DNA from: JAJDXO01 sp965207535
GTDB lineage: Bacteria; Pseudomonadota; Alphaproteobacteria; Rhodospirillales; UBA2165
Length of the DNA: 64,000 nucleotides
NCBI GenBank assembly: GCA_965207535.1
Contig: CBDBMR010000016.1
Location: 1-64,000 of the forward strand
Reading direction: 5' to 3'
A program made the position numbers and the translations under genes. Each line of letters starts with the position of its first letter. The stretch's first letter is position 1. Below, one piece after another: positions 54,074-63,129 of this stretch. A model generated the notes under the pieces. It saw nothing but the letters and a program-made list of their open reading frames with translations. It ran no database searches and was not told where the DNA came from.

Positions 54074-54723
54074 TGAACCTCATCCTGTTGGGACCGCCTG
54101 GCGCCGGCAAGGGCACCCAGGCCGAGCGTCTGTGTGAGGAGTTCAACCTGGTCCAGCTCTCCACCGGCGACATGCTGCGCGAAGAGGTCAAGTCCGGCTC
54201 CGAGCTTGGACGGACCGCCAAGGAAATCATAGAGCGGGGCGATCTGGTCCCGGATCATCTGATGATCGCCATGATCGCCGGGCGGATCGATACCGGCAAC
54301 GGCGGCGACGGGGTGATTCTCGACGGTTTTCCGCGGACCACCGCGCAGGCCGAGGCTCTGGACGCCATGCTGGTCGAGAAGGGGCTCAAAATCGGTCACG
54401 TGGTCCAGATCACGGTCGACGAAGATGCCGTGGTGGAGCGGATTTCCGGGCGTTATTCGTGCGCTCAATGCGGCGCCGGGTACCATGACACCTTCAAGCA
54501 GCCGAAACAGGAAGGCGTTTGCGACATTTGCGGCGCCACCGAGTTCAACCGGCGCGCCGACGACAATGCCAAGACCGTGCGTTCGCGGCTCGAAGCGTAT
54601 AGAGAACAAACCGCGCCCATTCTCCCCTATTACGAGGGAAAGGGATCGCTTCAGGCGGTCGACGGGATGGGTTCGATCGACGACGTATATGGCCGGATAA
54701 AGGCTGCAATAAAAGGGGTTTAG
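54073..54723 (+). CDS. adk: Adenylate kinase, zinc-LID type
   Basis: A 216-residue enzyme interconverting ATP + AMP and 2 ADP. The P-loop GPPGAGKGTQAERL (7-20), the NMP-binding DGFPRTTAQAEAL, and a LID domain with four cysteines (YSCAQCGAGYH and VCDICGATEFNRR), which probably binds zinc, are visible. Translationally coupled to secY. Confidence 0.98.
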   Translation: MNLILLGPPGAGKGTQAERLCEEFNLVQLSTGDMLREEVKSGSELGRTAKEIIERGDLVPDHLMIAMIAGRIDTGNGGDGVILDGFPRTTAQAEALDAMLVEKGLKIGHVVQITVDEDAVVERISGRYSCAQCGAGYHDTFKQPKQEGVCDICGATEFNRRADDNAKTVRSRLEAYREQTAPILPYYEGKGSLQAVDGMGSIDDVYGRIKAAIKGV

Positions 54724-54727
54724 CGAG

Positions 54728-54755
54728 TTGACTTGAAGCCTTCTGGGCCTATAAT
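54728..54755 (+). promoter_or_regulatory. Promoter of the rpsM-rpsK-rpoA-rplQ operon
   Basis: TTGACT (54728-54733), 16-bp spacer and perfect TATAAT (54750-54755), about 70 bp before rpsM. It begins 5 bp after the adk stop codon. Confidence 0.8.
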
Positions 54756-54825
54756 CGCGCCGCTCTGGGTCCGACCCGCGGTCGCATCACAATTTTTCGA
54801 TTTTTCAAGCTGAGGAGAACCGGCT

Positions 54826-55203
54826 TTGGCACGTATTGCTGGCGTCAATATTCCCACCCAGAAACAAGTTGGTGTGGCACTGACCTATATCTACGGAATC
54901 GGGAACACGTTCGCGAAGGACATCTGCGAGAAGTCCAACGTGCCGGCGGACCGCCGGGTCCACGAGCTCACCGATGACGAGGTCGTCCGTATCCGTGAGG
55001 TGATCGACCGGGATTACCAGGTGGAGGGCGATCTTCGCCGTGAAGTTTCGATGAATATCAAGCGTTTGATGGATTTGGGCTGCTATCGGGGCCTGCGTCA
55101 CCGGCGTGGCCTGCCGGTCCGCGGTCAACGCACCCATACAAACGCACGTACCCGCAAGGGACCGGCGAAGGCCATCGCGGGCAAGAAGAAAGTCGTCAAG
55201 TAA
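54826..55203 (+). CDS. rpsM: 30S ribosomal protein S13
   Basis: A 125-residue protein starting at TTG (LARIAGVNIPTQKQVGVALT), with GAGGAGAA seven bases upstream. RRVHELTDDEVVRIREVIDR and the tail GLPVRGQRTHTNARTRKGPA match the family. Confidence 0.97.
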   Translation: MARIAGVNIPTQKQVGVALTYIYGIGNTFAKDICEKSNVPADRRVHELTDDEVVRIREVIDRDYQVEGDLRREVSMNIKRLMDLGCYRGLRHRRGLPVRGQRTHTNARTRKGPAKAIAGKKKVVK

Positions 55204-55236
55204 GCGGGCCCGCTTACTCAGGAGTGAAGGTCTGAC

Positions 55237-55629
55237 ATGGCTAGAGCAACGACGCAGCGCCCGCGGCGCCGCGAGAGAAAAAATATCACTTCGGGCGTCG
55301 CCCACGTAAACGCGACGTTCAACAACACGGTCATCACCATTACCGATGCCCAGGGCAACGCGATTGCCTGGTCGTCGGCCGGCAGCCAAGGCTTCAAGGG
55401 CTCCCGCAAGTCGACCCCCTACGCGGCACAGGTCGCGGCGGAGGATGCGGGCCGCAAAGCCATGGAGCATGGCATGAAAACCCTTGAAATCGAGGTCAAG
55501 GGCCCCGGTTCGGGACGCGAGTCCGCGCTCCGCGCCCTCCAGGCCATCGGTTTCACCGTGACGTCGATCCGTGACGTCACGCCCATTCCGCACAATGGGT
55601 GCCGGCCGCGGAAACGCCGCCGGGTTTAG
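55237..55629 (+). CDS. rpsK: 30S ribosomal protein S11
   Basis: A 130-residue protein (KNITSGVAHVNATFNNTVIT; VKGPGSGRESALRALQAIGF; VTPIPHNGCRPRKRRRV). Standard length. Confidence 0.98.
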   Translation: MARATTQRPRRRERKNITSGVAHVNATFNNTVITITDAQGNAIAWSSAGSQGFKGSRKSTPYAAQVAAEDAGRKAMEHGMKTLEIEVKGPGSGRESALRALQAIGFTVTSIRDVTPIPHNGCRPRKRRRV

Positions 55630-55727
55630 GTCAGAGTATATCTCGTCCGGCCGGCCGGTAACGCAGGGCCGGCGTTTGGAAATGGTTTCCCCGCAGCGTC
55701 GTCTGCGAAAGAGAGTGAGGCACACTC

Positions 55728-56744
55728 GTGATCCAGAAGAATTGGCAAGAACTGATTAAACCGAACAAGCTCGAAGTCGTTCCCGGCAGCGTGCCGGAGC
55801 GTCAGGCGAGAATTGTCGCCGAGCCGCTTGAGCGGGGCTTCGGTCTGACCCTCGGTAACGCGCTGCGCCGCGTGCTGCTGTCGTCGCTGCAGGGCTCCGC
55901 CGTGACCGCGATCCAGATCGACGGCGTGCTGCATGAGTTTTCATCGATCCCGGGCGTCCACGAAGACGTCACGGATATTGTGCTCAACATCAAATCCATG
56001 GGTCTCCGGATGCACTCCGAGGGCGCCAAGCGGATCACCCTTTCCGCTACCGGTCCGGGCGAAGTGACGGCCGGTATGATCGACACCGGCCACGACATTG
56101 AGATCATGGATCCGGATCTGTTGATCTGCACGCTTGATGACGGCGCCAAGCTCGAAATGGAAATGACCGTTGAGACCGGCAAGGGCTATGTGCCGGCCGG
56201 CGCCAACAAGTCGGAAGAGAGCCCCATCGGCCTGATCCCGATCGACGCCGTCTTCTCGCCGGTTCGCAAGGTTGCCTACAAGGTCGAGAACTCCCGTGTC
56301 GGCCAGGTTACCGACTACGACAAGCTGTCCCTGGACGTGACCACCAATGGCACCGTCGCGCCCGACGATGCCGTGGCGCTCGCCGCTCGCATTCTCCAGG
56401 ACCAATTGCAGCTGTTCATCAACTTCGAGGAACCGACCCATGCGCTCCCCGAGGAGGCCCGGGACGATCTGCCGTTCAACAAGAACCTGCTGCGCAAGGT
56501 CGACGAACTGGAACTCAGCGTCCGTTCGGCCAACTGCCTGAAGAACGACAACATCATCTACATCGGCGATCTGGTGCTCAAGAGCGAGGCGGAAATGCTC
56601 CGCACGCCGAACTTCGGCCGCAAGTCGCTGAACGAGATCAAGGAGGTTCTGGCCCAGATGGGCCTTCACCTGGGAATGGAAATTCCCAATTGGCCGCCCG
56701 AGAACATCGAGGAGCTCGCCAAGCGCCTCGAGGAACCCTTCTAG
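55728..56744 (+). CDS. rpoA: DNA-directed RNA polymerase subunit alpha
   Basis: A 338-residue subunit starting at GTG (VIQKNWQELIKPNKLEVVPG). The N-terminal assembly domain (GFGLTLGNALRRVLLSSLQG) and the DNA-binding C-terminal domain (TPNFGRKSLNEIKEVLAQMG) are complete. A 98-bp gap separates it from rpsK. Confidence 0.99.
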   Translation: MIQKNWQELIKPNKLEVVPGSVPERQARIVAEPLERGFGLTLGNALRRVLLSSLQGSAVTAIQIDGVLHEFSSIPGVHEDVTDIVLNIKSMGLRMHSEGAKRITLSATGPGEVTAGMIDTGHDIEIMDPDLLICTLDDGAKLEMEMTVETGKGYVPAGANKSEESPIGLIPIDAVFSPVRKVAYKVENSRVGQVTDYDKLSLDVTTNGTVAPDDAVALAARILQDQLQLFINFEEPTHALPEEARDDLPFNKNLLRKVDELELSVRSANCLKNDNIIYIGDLVLKSEAEMLRTPNFGRKSLNEIKEVLAQMGLHLGMEIPNWPPENIEELAKRLEEPF

Positions 56745-56776
56745 GGCGGAGACACGGATACACGGGGAACCGGACC

Positions 56777-57220
56777 ATGCGTCACCGTATGAGCGGCAGG
56801 AAGCTGAACCGCACCTCATCGCACCGCAAAGCGATGTTTTCCAACATGGCGGCCTCGCTGCTGCGCCATGAGCAGATCAGCACGACCCTGCCCAAGGCAA
56901 AGGAACTCAGGAGCATTGCCGACAAGATGATTACCCTCGGCAAAAGGGGAGATCTTCATGCCCGGCGGCAGGCCCATTCGTTCCTCCAGGATGGCGAGGT
57001 GGTCGCCAAGCTGTTCGACAGCCTCGCTGATCGCTACAAGGACCGTCCGGGCGGCTATACCCGGGTGTTGAAGGCCGGCTTCCGTTACGGTGACGCCGCC
57101 CCGATGGCGGTTATCGAGCTGGTCGACCGGGACGAGGAGGCCAAGGGCGCCGAGGACCGTGCGCGGCACGAAGCCATGCTCGAGGACGAAGACGTCGAAG
57201 AGGTCGCCCAGGCAGGTTAA
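56777..57220 (+). CDS. rplQ: 50S ribosomal protein L17
   Basis: A 147-residue protein beginning MRHRMSGRKLNRTSSHRKAM. The core (AASLLRHEQISTTLPKAKEL; RVLKAGFRYGDAAPMAVIEL) is followed by a roughly 20-residue acidic tail (KGAEDRARHEAMLEDEDVEE), longer than in E. coli. Last gene of the alpha operon. Confidence 0.97.
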   Translation: MRHRMSGRKLNRTSSHRKAMFSNMAASLLRHEQISTTLPKAKELRSIADKMITLGKRGDLHARRQAHSFLQDGEVVAKLFDSLADRYKDRPGGYTRVLKAGFRYGDAAPMAVIELVDRDEEAKGAEDRARHEAMLEDEDVEEVAQAG

Positions 57221-57251
57221 GGTCTTGCGTGGCTGTGAGGACAGTTCGGGT

Positions 57252-57267
57252 GCAGCCGTTTGGCTGC
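57252..57267 (+). terminator. Hairpin after rplQ
   Basis: GCAGCC-GTTT-GGCTGC, with a flanking GGGT/CCC extension, 31 bp after the rplQ stop. Only TTGCTC follows, so it is a weak intrinsic terminator candidate. Confidence 0.45.
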
Positions 57268-57385
57268 CCTTGCTCGTTCAGAGGGATAGTCTGGTGGTTG
57301 GAAACGGTATGACACGCTGCCTCGTCCGGGCAATCGCTGAGTTCGCAGCAGGAAATACAACTCTCCTTCGCATGGTCGTCGACCG

Positions 57386-58687
57386 GTGAGCACCTTATTC
57401 GAATCCCAGGCGCCGCGGCCCCTGGCGGATCGTTTGCGGCCGGCGCACCTGTCCGAGGTTGTCGGTCAGGATCACATCATCGGGCCTGAAGCGCCCTTGG
57501 GCCGTATGCTCGCGGGCGGCCGCCTGACCTCGATCGTCCTCTGGGGACCTCCGGGCAGCGGCAAGACCACCATCGCGCGGCTGTTGGCCGACGCGGTTGA
57601 TCTTTCCTTCGAGCCCTTGTCGGCGGTGTTCTCGGGCGTCGCCGATCTCCGCAAGGTGTTCGAGGCGGCGGGTGAAAGGCGAGGGGTCGGACGGGGAACG
57701 CTGTTGTTCGTCGATGAGATTCACCGGTTCAACCGGGCCCAGCAGGATGGCTTCCTTCCCTTCGTGGAGGACGGCACGGTCATCCTCGTCGGCGCGACCA
57801 CCGAGAACCCGTCGTTTGAGCTCAACGGCGCGTTGCTGTCGCGCTGCCAGGTCATGGTCCTCAATCGGCTGGATGATACGGCGTTGGAGACCCTGGTGAG
57901 CCGGGCCGAGAACGAGGAGGGCGCTTCGCTCCCGCTGACCGAAGACGGCCGGGCGGCGCTCAGGGCAATGGCCGACGGGGATGGGCGCTACCTGTTGAAC
58001 ATGGTGGAGGAGCTGCAATCACTGCCCGCGGAACCCCAGCTCGACGCCAAGGCGCTGGCCGATCTGATCGGCAAGCGGATGCCGCTCTACGACAAGTCGC
58101 AGGAGGCGCACTACAACCTGATCAGCGCTCTGCACAAATCGCTCAGAGGGTCCGATGCCGATGCGTCGCTCTATTGGCTGGCGCGAATGCTGGCCGGCGG
58201 AGAGGACCCCCGTTACATCGCCCGTCGCCTGGTCCGGTTCGCCTCGGAGGATATCGGGCTCGCCGATCCCCAGGCGCTGCCGCACAGCATCGCCGCCTGG
58301 GAGGCCTATGAGCGCTTGGGCAGCCCGGAGGGGGAACTGGCGATCGCCCAGTCGGTACTGTATTTGGCGACCGCGCCCAAATCCAACGCTGCTTATAAGG
58401 CGCTCGGTGCGGCCGACCGGGCGGCAAGGGAAACCGGTTCCCTGATGCCGCCCAAGCACATTCTCAACGCGCCGACCCGGTTGATGAAGGACATCGGCTA
58501 TGGGAAGGGCTACGAGTACGATCACGACGCGGACGAAGGCTTCTCGGGCCAGGACTACTTTCCGGATGAAATGAGACGCCGGGAATTTTACCGGCCCGAG
58601 GAACGCGGCTTCGAGCGGGAAATCGCCAAGCGGCTGGAGTACTGGCGAAAACTTCGAGAATCGCGTAACTCATCCGGCGGCGAGTGA
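57386..58687 (+). CDS. rarA: Replication-associated recombination protein RarA (MgsA)
   Basis: A 433-residue AAA+ ATPase acting at stalled forks. Walker A is LWGPPGSGKTTIAR, Walker B is LLFVDEIHRFN, and sensor 1 is VGATTENPSFELN. The C-terminal tetramerisation region (LGAADRAARETGSLMPPKHI; EYDHDADEGFSGQDYFPDEM) is complete. It starts at GTG with no clear ribosome site. It heads the downstream gene run. Confidence 0.95.
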   Translation: MSTLFESQAPRPLADRLRPAHLSEVVGQDHIIGPEAPLGRMLAGGRLTSIVLWGPPGSGKTTIARLLADAVDLSFEPLSAVFSGVADLRKVFEAAGERRGVGRGTLLFVDEIHRFNRAQQDGFLPFVEDGTVILVGATTENPSFELNGALLSRCQVMVLNRLDDTALETLVSRAENEEGASLPLTEDGRAALRAMADGDGRYLLNMVEELQSLPAEPQLDAKALADLIGKRMPLYDKSQEAHYNLISALHKSLRGSDADASLYWLARMLAGGEDPRYIARRLVRFASEDIGLADPQALPHSIAAWEAYERLGSPEGELAIAQSVLYLATAPKSNAAYKALGAADRAARETGSLMPPKHILNAPTRLMKDIGYGKGYEYDHDADEGFSGQDYFPDEMRRREFYRPEERGFEREIAKRLEYWRKLRESRNSSGGE

Positions 58688-58699
58688 GGGGATGAGCCT

Positions 58700-59080
58700 A
58701 TGAAAATGTTGCTCAGCGTGGCGGCGGGCGGCGCCATTGGCGCCGGCGGACGCTATCTCGTCAATGTTCTGGTGACCCGGATCGCCGGTCACGGATTTCC
58801 CTACGCGACTTTCGTCGAAAACATTTTGGGCTGCCTAGTGTTGGGTGCGCTTGTCGAGTTCATGGCATTGCATTGGTCTCCGAGCCAGGAAGTGAGGGCA
58901 TTCCTCGTGACCGGCATCTTGGGGGCGTTCACCACCTTTTCCGCTTTTTCACTGGACGCCGTGAGTTTGTTCGAGCGCGGCCAATTGGGGCTGGCCGGCG
59001 CCTATGTGGCCGGATCGGTGGTTTTGTCGCTGGCCGGATTTGTCGCCGGCATGATGGCTTTGCGGGCCGTCCTCACATGA
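58700..59080 (+). CDS. crcB: Fluoride channel CrcB (Fluc)
   Basis: A 126-residue four-span inner-membrane protein exporting fluoride. GAIGAGGRYLVNVLV, TFVENILGCLVLG and the signature GILGAFTTFSAFS, in which the TTFS residues line the pore, are present. No fluoride riboswitch is visible in the 12-bp gap upstream. The stop overlaps the next start by four bases. Confidence 0.95.
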   Translation: MKMLLSVAAGGAIGAGGRYLVNVLVTRIAGHGFPYATFVENILGCLVLGALVEFMALHWSPSQEVRAFLVTGILGAFTTFSAFSLDAVSLFERGQLGLAGAYVAGSVVLSLAGFVAGMMALRAVLT

Positions 59081-60066
59081 GCGGCGTCGAGACCATCGAG
59101 GTGGAGCCCGACGACGCCGGCATCCGGCTCGACCGGTGGTTCAAGCGCCACTATCCGGAATTGAGCCACGGGCGCCTGGAGAAGCTCTTGCGGACCGGCC
59201 AGGTGCGGGTGGACGGCGGCCGGGCGAAGAGCAGTCAGCGTCTCGAAGAGGGTCAAGCCGTCCGCGTGCCGCCGTTGCCGGATGCCCCGAAGAAGAAGAG
59301 ACAAGCCCCGTTTGTCGACCGCCGGGCGGTGGCGGAGCTTAAAAGTCGGATTATCCATCGCGATGACCATTTGATTGTCCTGGATAAGCCGGCGGGCCTC
59401 GCCGTCCAGGGAGGCTCCAGGATTTCCAGCCATGTGGATGCGCTGCTCGACGGCTTGCGTTTCGGCTCGAAGGAGCGGCCGAAGCTGGTTCACCGGCTGG
59501 ACAAGGACACGTCGGGCGTTCTGTTGATCGGCCGCACCGCCAAGGCGGCCGCTTCGCTGACCGCGGCGTTTCGCGGCCACGATACGCGGAAGCTCTACTG
59601 GGCGCTGGTCGAGGGCGTGGCGCGGCCGCGGGAAGGCATCATCAATCTGCCGCTCGAAAAGCTGCCGGGCCCCCAAGGCGACCGGGTGAACGTCGTCGAC
59701 CGGGGCAGGAACGCGGAGACCCGTTACCGGACGGTCGACGTCGCCCAGCCGGAGGCGAGCTGGCTGGCCCTCGAACCCGTCACCGGGCGGACCCATCAAT
59801 TGCGGGTTCACTGTGCCGCCATCGGGCACCCTATCGTCGGTGACGGCAAGTACGGCTCCCCGGAAACCAGGTTGAACAACGATGCCATCGGCCGGCGGCT
59901 GCATCTGCATGCCCGCGCCGTCCGTATTCCTCATCCGGCGGGCGGCCTGTTCGAGGCCAGTGCCGATCTGCCGCCGCACATGTCCGAAACATGGAAATTC
60001 CTCGGGTTTGGCCCGGCGGACGACGATCATCCGTTCGAGACGTTCGACGAATTGATGGGGGTGTAG
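59077..60066 (+). CDS. RluA-family rRNA pseudouridine synthase (RluC-like)
   Basis: A 329-residue enzyme. Residues 12-70 form an S4 RNA-binding domain (GIRLDRWFKRHYPELSHGRL). The catalytic domain has LVHRLDKDTSGVLLIGRTAK with the nucleophilic Asp, LVEGVARPREG, and PVTGRTHQLRVHCAAIGHPI. RluC, acting on 23S rRNA, is the likeliest member. ATGA overlap with crcB. Confidence 0.93.
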   Translation: MSGVETIEVEPDDAGIRLDRWFKRHYPELSHGRLEKLLRTGQVRVDGGRAKSSQRLEEGQAVRVPPLPDAPKKKRQAPFVDRRAVAELKSRIIHRDDHLIVLDKPAGLAVQGGSRISSHVDALLDGLRFGSKERPKLVHRLDKDTSGVLLIGRTAKAAASLTAAFRGHDTRKLYWALVEGVARPREGIINLPLEKLPGPQGDRVNVVDRGRNAETRYRTVDVAQPEASWLALEPVTGRTHQLRVHCAAIGHPIVGDGKYGSPETRLNNDAIGRRLHLHARAVRIPHPAGGLFEASADLPPHMSETWKFLGFGPADDDHPFETFDELMGV

Positions 60067-60070
60067 CCGG

Positions 60071-60748
60071 GTGGGCGGATTGCGCCTGGCGGTCTTCGAT
60101 TGCGATGGGACGCTGGTGGACTCCTTTGCGGGCATTGATGCCGCCATGCACCTGGCATTTGCCCGGCACGGCTTTCCCGGCCCCGAGGCGGACTATGTCC
60201 GCCGCGTCATCGGGCTCGAACTCGAAGCGGTGATCGAAGGCTTGCTGCCCGGCATGGGACCGGACATCCACGAAAATGTTGCCGCGACCTATCGTGAGAT
60301 TTCGGACGAACGACGCCGGGACGGCTCGCGCAAGGACCCGCTATATCCGGGGGCGGCGGATGCCGTATGCCAACTGGAATCGCGGGGCTGGCTCCTCGGC
60401 GTGGCGACCGGCAAGTCGCTCCACGGTTTGAGACAGACCCTGCATGCCCATGAATTGCTTGACCGTTTCGCGACCCTTCACACGCCCGATACCTCACCGG
60501 GCAAGCCGAACCCTGATATGCTGATCCAGGCAATGGACGCCACCGGAACCCGCCGGGAAGAGGCGGTGATGATCGGCGATACCACCTATGACATGGAGAT
60601 GGCGGTGAATGCGGGCGTGGCCGCGGTCGGCGTCGCTTGGGGATACCACCCCGCCGGTGATCTCAAGGATGCGGGGGCGGGCGAGGTGGCCTCGTCGTTT
60701 GCCGAACTGCCCGATCTCCTGGACCGATTGATCGGGGCGACGGCATGA
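60071..60748 (+). CDS. HAD-superfamily phosphatase, phosphoglycolate phosphatase-like
   Basis: A 225-residue HAD hydrolase starting at GTG. Motif I is AVFDCDGTLVDS (nucleophile Asp), motif II is LLGVATGKS, the conserved Lys is in SPGKPNPDM, and motif IV is AVMIGDTTYDMEMA. The cap is helical (C1 type). Substrate is unknown; the adjacency to a pseudouridine synthase is common and may suggest a nucleotide phosphate. It overlaps the AsmA-like gene (ATGA). Confidence 0.9.
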   Translation: MGGLRLAVFDCDGTLVDSFAGIDAAMHLAFARHGFPGPEADYVRRVIGLELEAVIEGLLPGMGPDIHENVAATYREISDERRRDGSRKDPLYPGAADAVCQLESRGWLLGVATGKSLHGLRQTLHAHELLDRFATLHTPDTSPGKPNPDMLIQAMDATGTRREEAVMIGDTTYDMEMAVNAGVAAVGVAWGYHPAGDLKDAGAGEVASSFAELPDLLDRLIGATA

Positions 60749-63129
60749 AGCTCCTATTCCGCCTTCTGCTTGGTTTGGCCGCTATTGTCGTAGCAACCGT
60801 CGTCACGGCGGCGGCCATCATTATGACCACCGATACCCGGCAGATCGCCGGAATCATCTCGGAGCGCGTAAAGGCGGCGACGGGACGGGAGTTGGTGATC
60901 GCCGGCGATATCGAGATGAAGCTCTCGCTGGTGCCGACCCTCTCGGCGGCCGATGTGCGGTTCGGCAACGCCTCCTGGGGCTCGCGGCCGGATATGGTGC
61001 GCCTGGACCGGGTGGAGGTCGGTCTGGCGCTGGTGCCGTTGCTGAACGGCGAAATCCGTCTGTCCGAGTTGACGCTGATCGGTCCGGATATCCTCCTGGA
61101 AGTGAGCCCCGAGGGAACACCCAACTGGCGGATTTCCGTTGATCCCCGGACAGTCCAGAAGGCCGGGGAAATCGAACAGGAGACGGAACGGATTTACGGA
61201 CTGCCGGTATTGGAAAGCCTGGCGATCGAGCGCGCCTCCGTGCGCTATCTGGATCCGGGGCGCAAACTGGACCGGCGGCTCTCGCTGACCCGGCTGGACC
61301 TGTTGAACCGAACCGGGGCGGAACGGATGCGCCTCGATATTGCCGGCTCCGCCGCCGGCCGCCCCTTTACCGTCGGCGGCAGCGTCACGTCACTGTATCG
61401 TCTCGTTGAAGATCCCAGATTCTTCATCTTTGACTTTTTGGTGACCGGCCTCGGCGCATCGGGCGAAGCGAAGGGGGTTATCGGGGCGCCGCTGACCGAC
61501 CGGGAACTGGACATCCAAATTTCCTTCAATGGGAACGATTTGCCGGAAACCTACAAACAGGCGATGGAGCTTGCCCCGAACCTGCCGAAATTCGAAATAC
61601 CGGCCATCAAACCCTACGAAATGGCCTTTCGGCTGGCCGGGACACCCAGGTCTCTTGCTGCCGAGGGCATCAGGTTCCGGGCGGGCGAAAAGGGTGGATT
61701 GGCGGTGGCGCTGAACGGCAGCGCATCGGGAATTACCGCGAGCAAACCGAGATGGAGCTTTTCGGCCCGCGCCGAGGTCCCGGACCCAAGCATCCTGTCC
61801 GGCTTGGCCGGCTTCCGATTGCCGTCCGAACCCGGAATCCGGATCGAAGCGGTCGTGAGTAATCCGGACGGCGAGCTGGCATTCAACAACGTTTTGCTTC
61901 GTTTGGGCGACACCGGCCTTAACGGCAATGCCGTGCTGGAACTGGGAAACGCGCTGCCAAGGATTACCGCGGCCCTCAGGGCGGATCGGCTTCCAGTCGA
62001 CAGGTTGACGGCGTTCCTGCCTAAGCGTGAGGAGAAACAGGAACGCGGGAAAGCCGAAGACGGGCGGGTCATTCCGATGATCGAGTTGGCCCGGCCAAGG
62101 CTTCCCGAGCTCAACGCGACGCTTCGCCTGGTGGTCGGCGAAGTGGTGTTCAATGATCTTTCGATCCGGGAATTGGCTGCGTCCGTAAAGGCGACATCCC
62201 GGGACATCGACATCGCTCTGGCGCGGGCCAGGTTCGGTGGCGGTACCTGGTCGGGCCGGTTTGGCGCGAGCTTCGAAGGAGGCACGCCGGAGATCGCCGG
62301 CGAGTTGGATCTCAAGGACGGGCGGGCCGAGACGCTGCTGGCCTATGCGACCGGCCACAAATTGGCGGATGGTCCGCTGGACGCAAAAATTACCTTTACG
62401 GGCCGGGGTGCGGACCTCAGAAGCCTGGCCGCAGGGCTGAACGGCGATGTGGAAATCGTCATGTCCGGCGGCGGGGTGGCCAATAAGTATGTCGATCTAT
62501 TGGCAGGCGACATCGTTCGGGAAGTCGTTCCGTGGGCTCACGAAACCAACGAGGCGCGGATCAACTGTTTTGTCTCCCGTTTCCAAATCCAGGAGGGGAT
62601 CGCGACCAGCACCGGGCTGCTTTTTGACACCGACAAGGTGGCCATCGGCGGCGGCGGCACCATAAATCTTCGGGATGAAACTCTTCACCTGCGGATCAAT
62701 CCCAAGCCCAAGAACGAATCACTGGTCAGCCTGGCGTTCCCCATCGACATCAAGGGTACCCTGGCGAACCCTTCCGCCGCTCCGACCCCGGGCGCGGTCG
62801 CCAAGGGGGTGGCGGGCCTGGCGCTCGGGCTCGTCAATCCGTTGGGAATACTATTGGCGGTTGCCTCCAGCGGCGATCATTCCAATCATTGCATGGCCGC
62901 CCTCGAAAACACCGATCCGCCCATGCCCGAGACAAGCGCGCCGGGCCCGGGCGCGGCCCAGCCGGCGGCCAAGGAGGATGGCTTGGTGGTCGAAGAGGTC
63001 ATCAAGGGCATCGGCGAGGGCGTGGGCAAGGGTCTCGGAGAGGTTGGGGAAGGGATCGGAAAGGGCATCAAGGGAATCGGCAAAGGGATCGGCGGCGCCA
63101 TCCAAGGCATTTTCGGAGGCGGAAAGTGA
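60745..63129 (+). CDS. AsmA-family envelope protein with Gly-rich amphipathic tail
   Basis: A 794-residue protein. An N-terminal membrane anchor (LLFRLLLGLAAIVVATVVTA) is followed by the AsmA domain (VKAATGRELVIAGDIEMKLS; LSAADVRFGNASW) and a long beta-rich repeat region, with a C-terminal AsmA-like domain (GTLANPSAAPTPGAVAKGVA). The family bridges inner and outer membranes in lipid transport. The last 40 residues are a run of GIGEGVGKGLGEV / GEGIGKGIKGIGKGI repeats ending IQGIFGGGK, unusual for the family. It overlaps both neighbours. Confidence 0.88.
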   Translation: MKLLFRLLLGLAAIVVATVVTAAAIIMTTDTRQIAGIISERVKAATGRELVIAGDIEMKLSLVPTLSAADVRFGNASWGSRPDMVRLDRVEVGLALVPLLNGEIRLSELTLIGPDILLEVSPEGTPNWRISVDPRTVQKAGEIEQETERIYGLPVLESLAIERASVRYLDPGRKLDRRLSLTRLDLLNRTGAERMRLDIAGSAAGRPFTVGGSVTSLYRLVEDPRFFIFDFLVTGLGASGEAKGVIGAPLTDRELDIQISFNGNDLPETYKQAMELAPNLPKFEIPAIKPYEMAFRLAGTPRSLAAEGIRFRAGEKGGLAVALNGSASGITASKPRWSFSARAEVPDPSILSGLAGFRLPSEPGIRIEAVVSNPDGELAFNNVLLRLGDTGLNGNAVLELGNALPRITAALRADRLPVDRLTAFLPKREEKQERGKAEDGRVIPMIELARPRLPELNATLRLVVGEVVFNDLSIRELAASVKATSRDIDIALARARFGGGTWSGRFGASFEGGTPEIAGELDLKDGRAETLLAYATGHKLADGPLDAKITFTGRGADLRSLAAGLNGDVEIVMSGGGVANKYVDLLAGDIVREVVPWAHETNEARINCFVSRFQIQEGIATSTGLLFDTDKVAIGGGGTINLRDETLHLRINPKPKNESLVSLAFPIDIKGTLANPSAAPTPGAVAKGVAGLALGLVNPLGILLAVASSGDHSNHCMAALENTDPPMPETSAPGPGAAQPAAKEDGLVVEEVIKGIGEGVGKGLGEVGEGIGKGIKGIGKGIGGAIQGIFGGGK

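Noticed and set aside
58688..58699. Fluoride riboswitch before crcB
   Set aside because: Only 12 bp separate rarA and crcB; there is no room for the aptamer.
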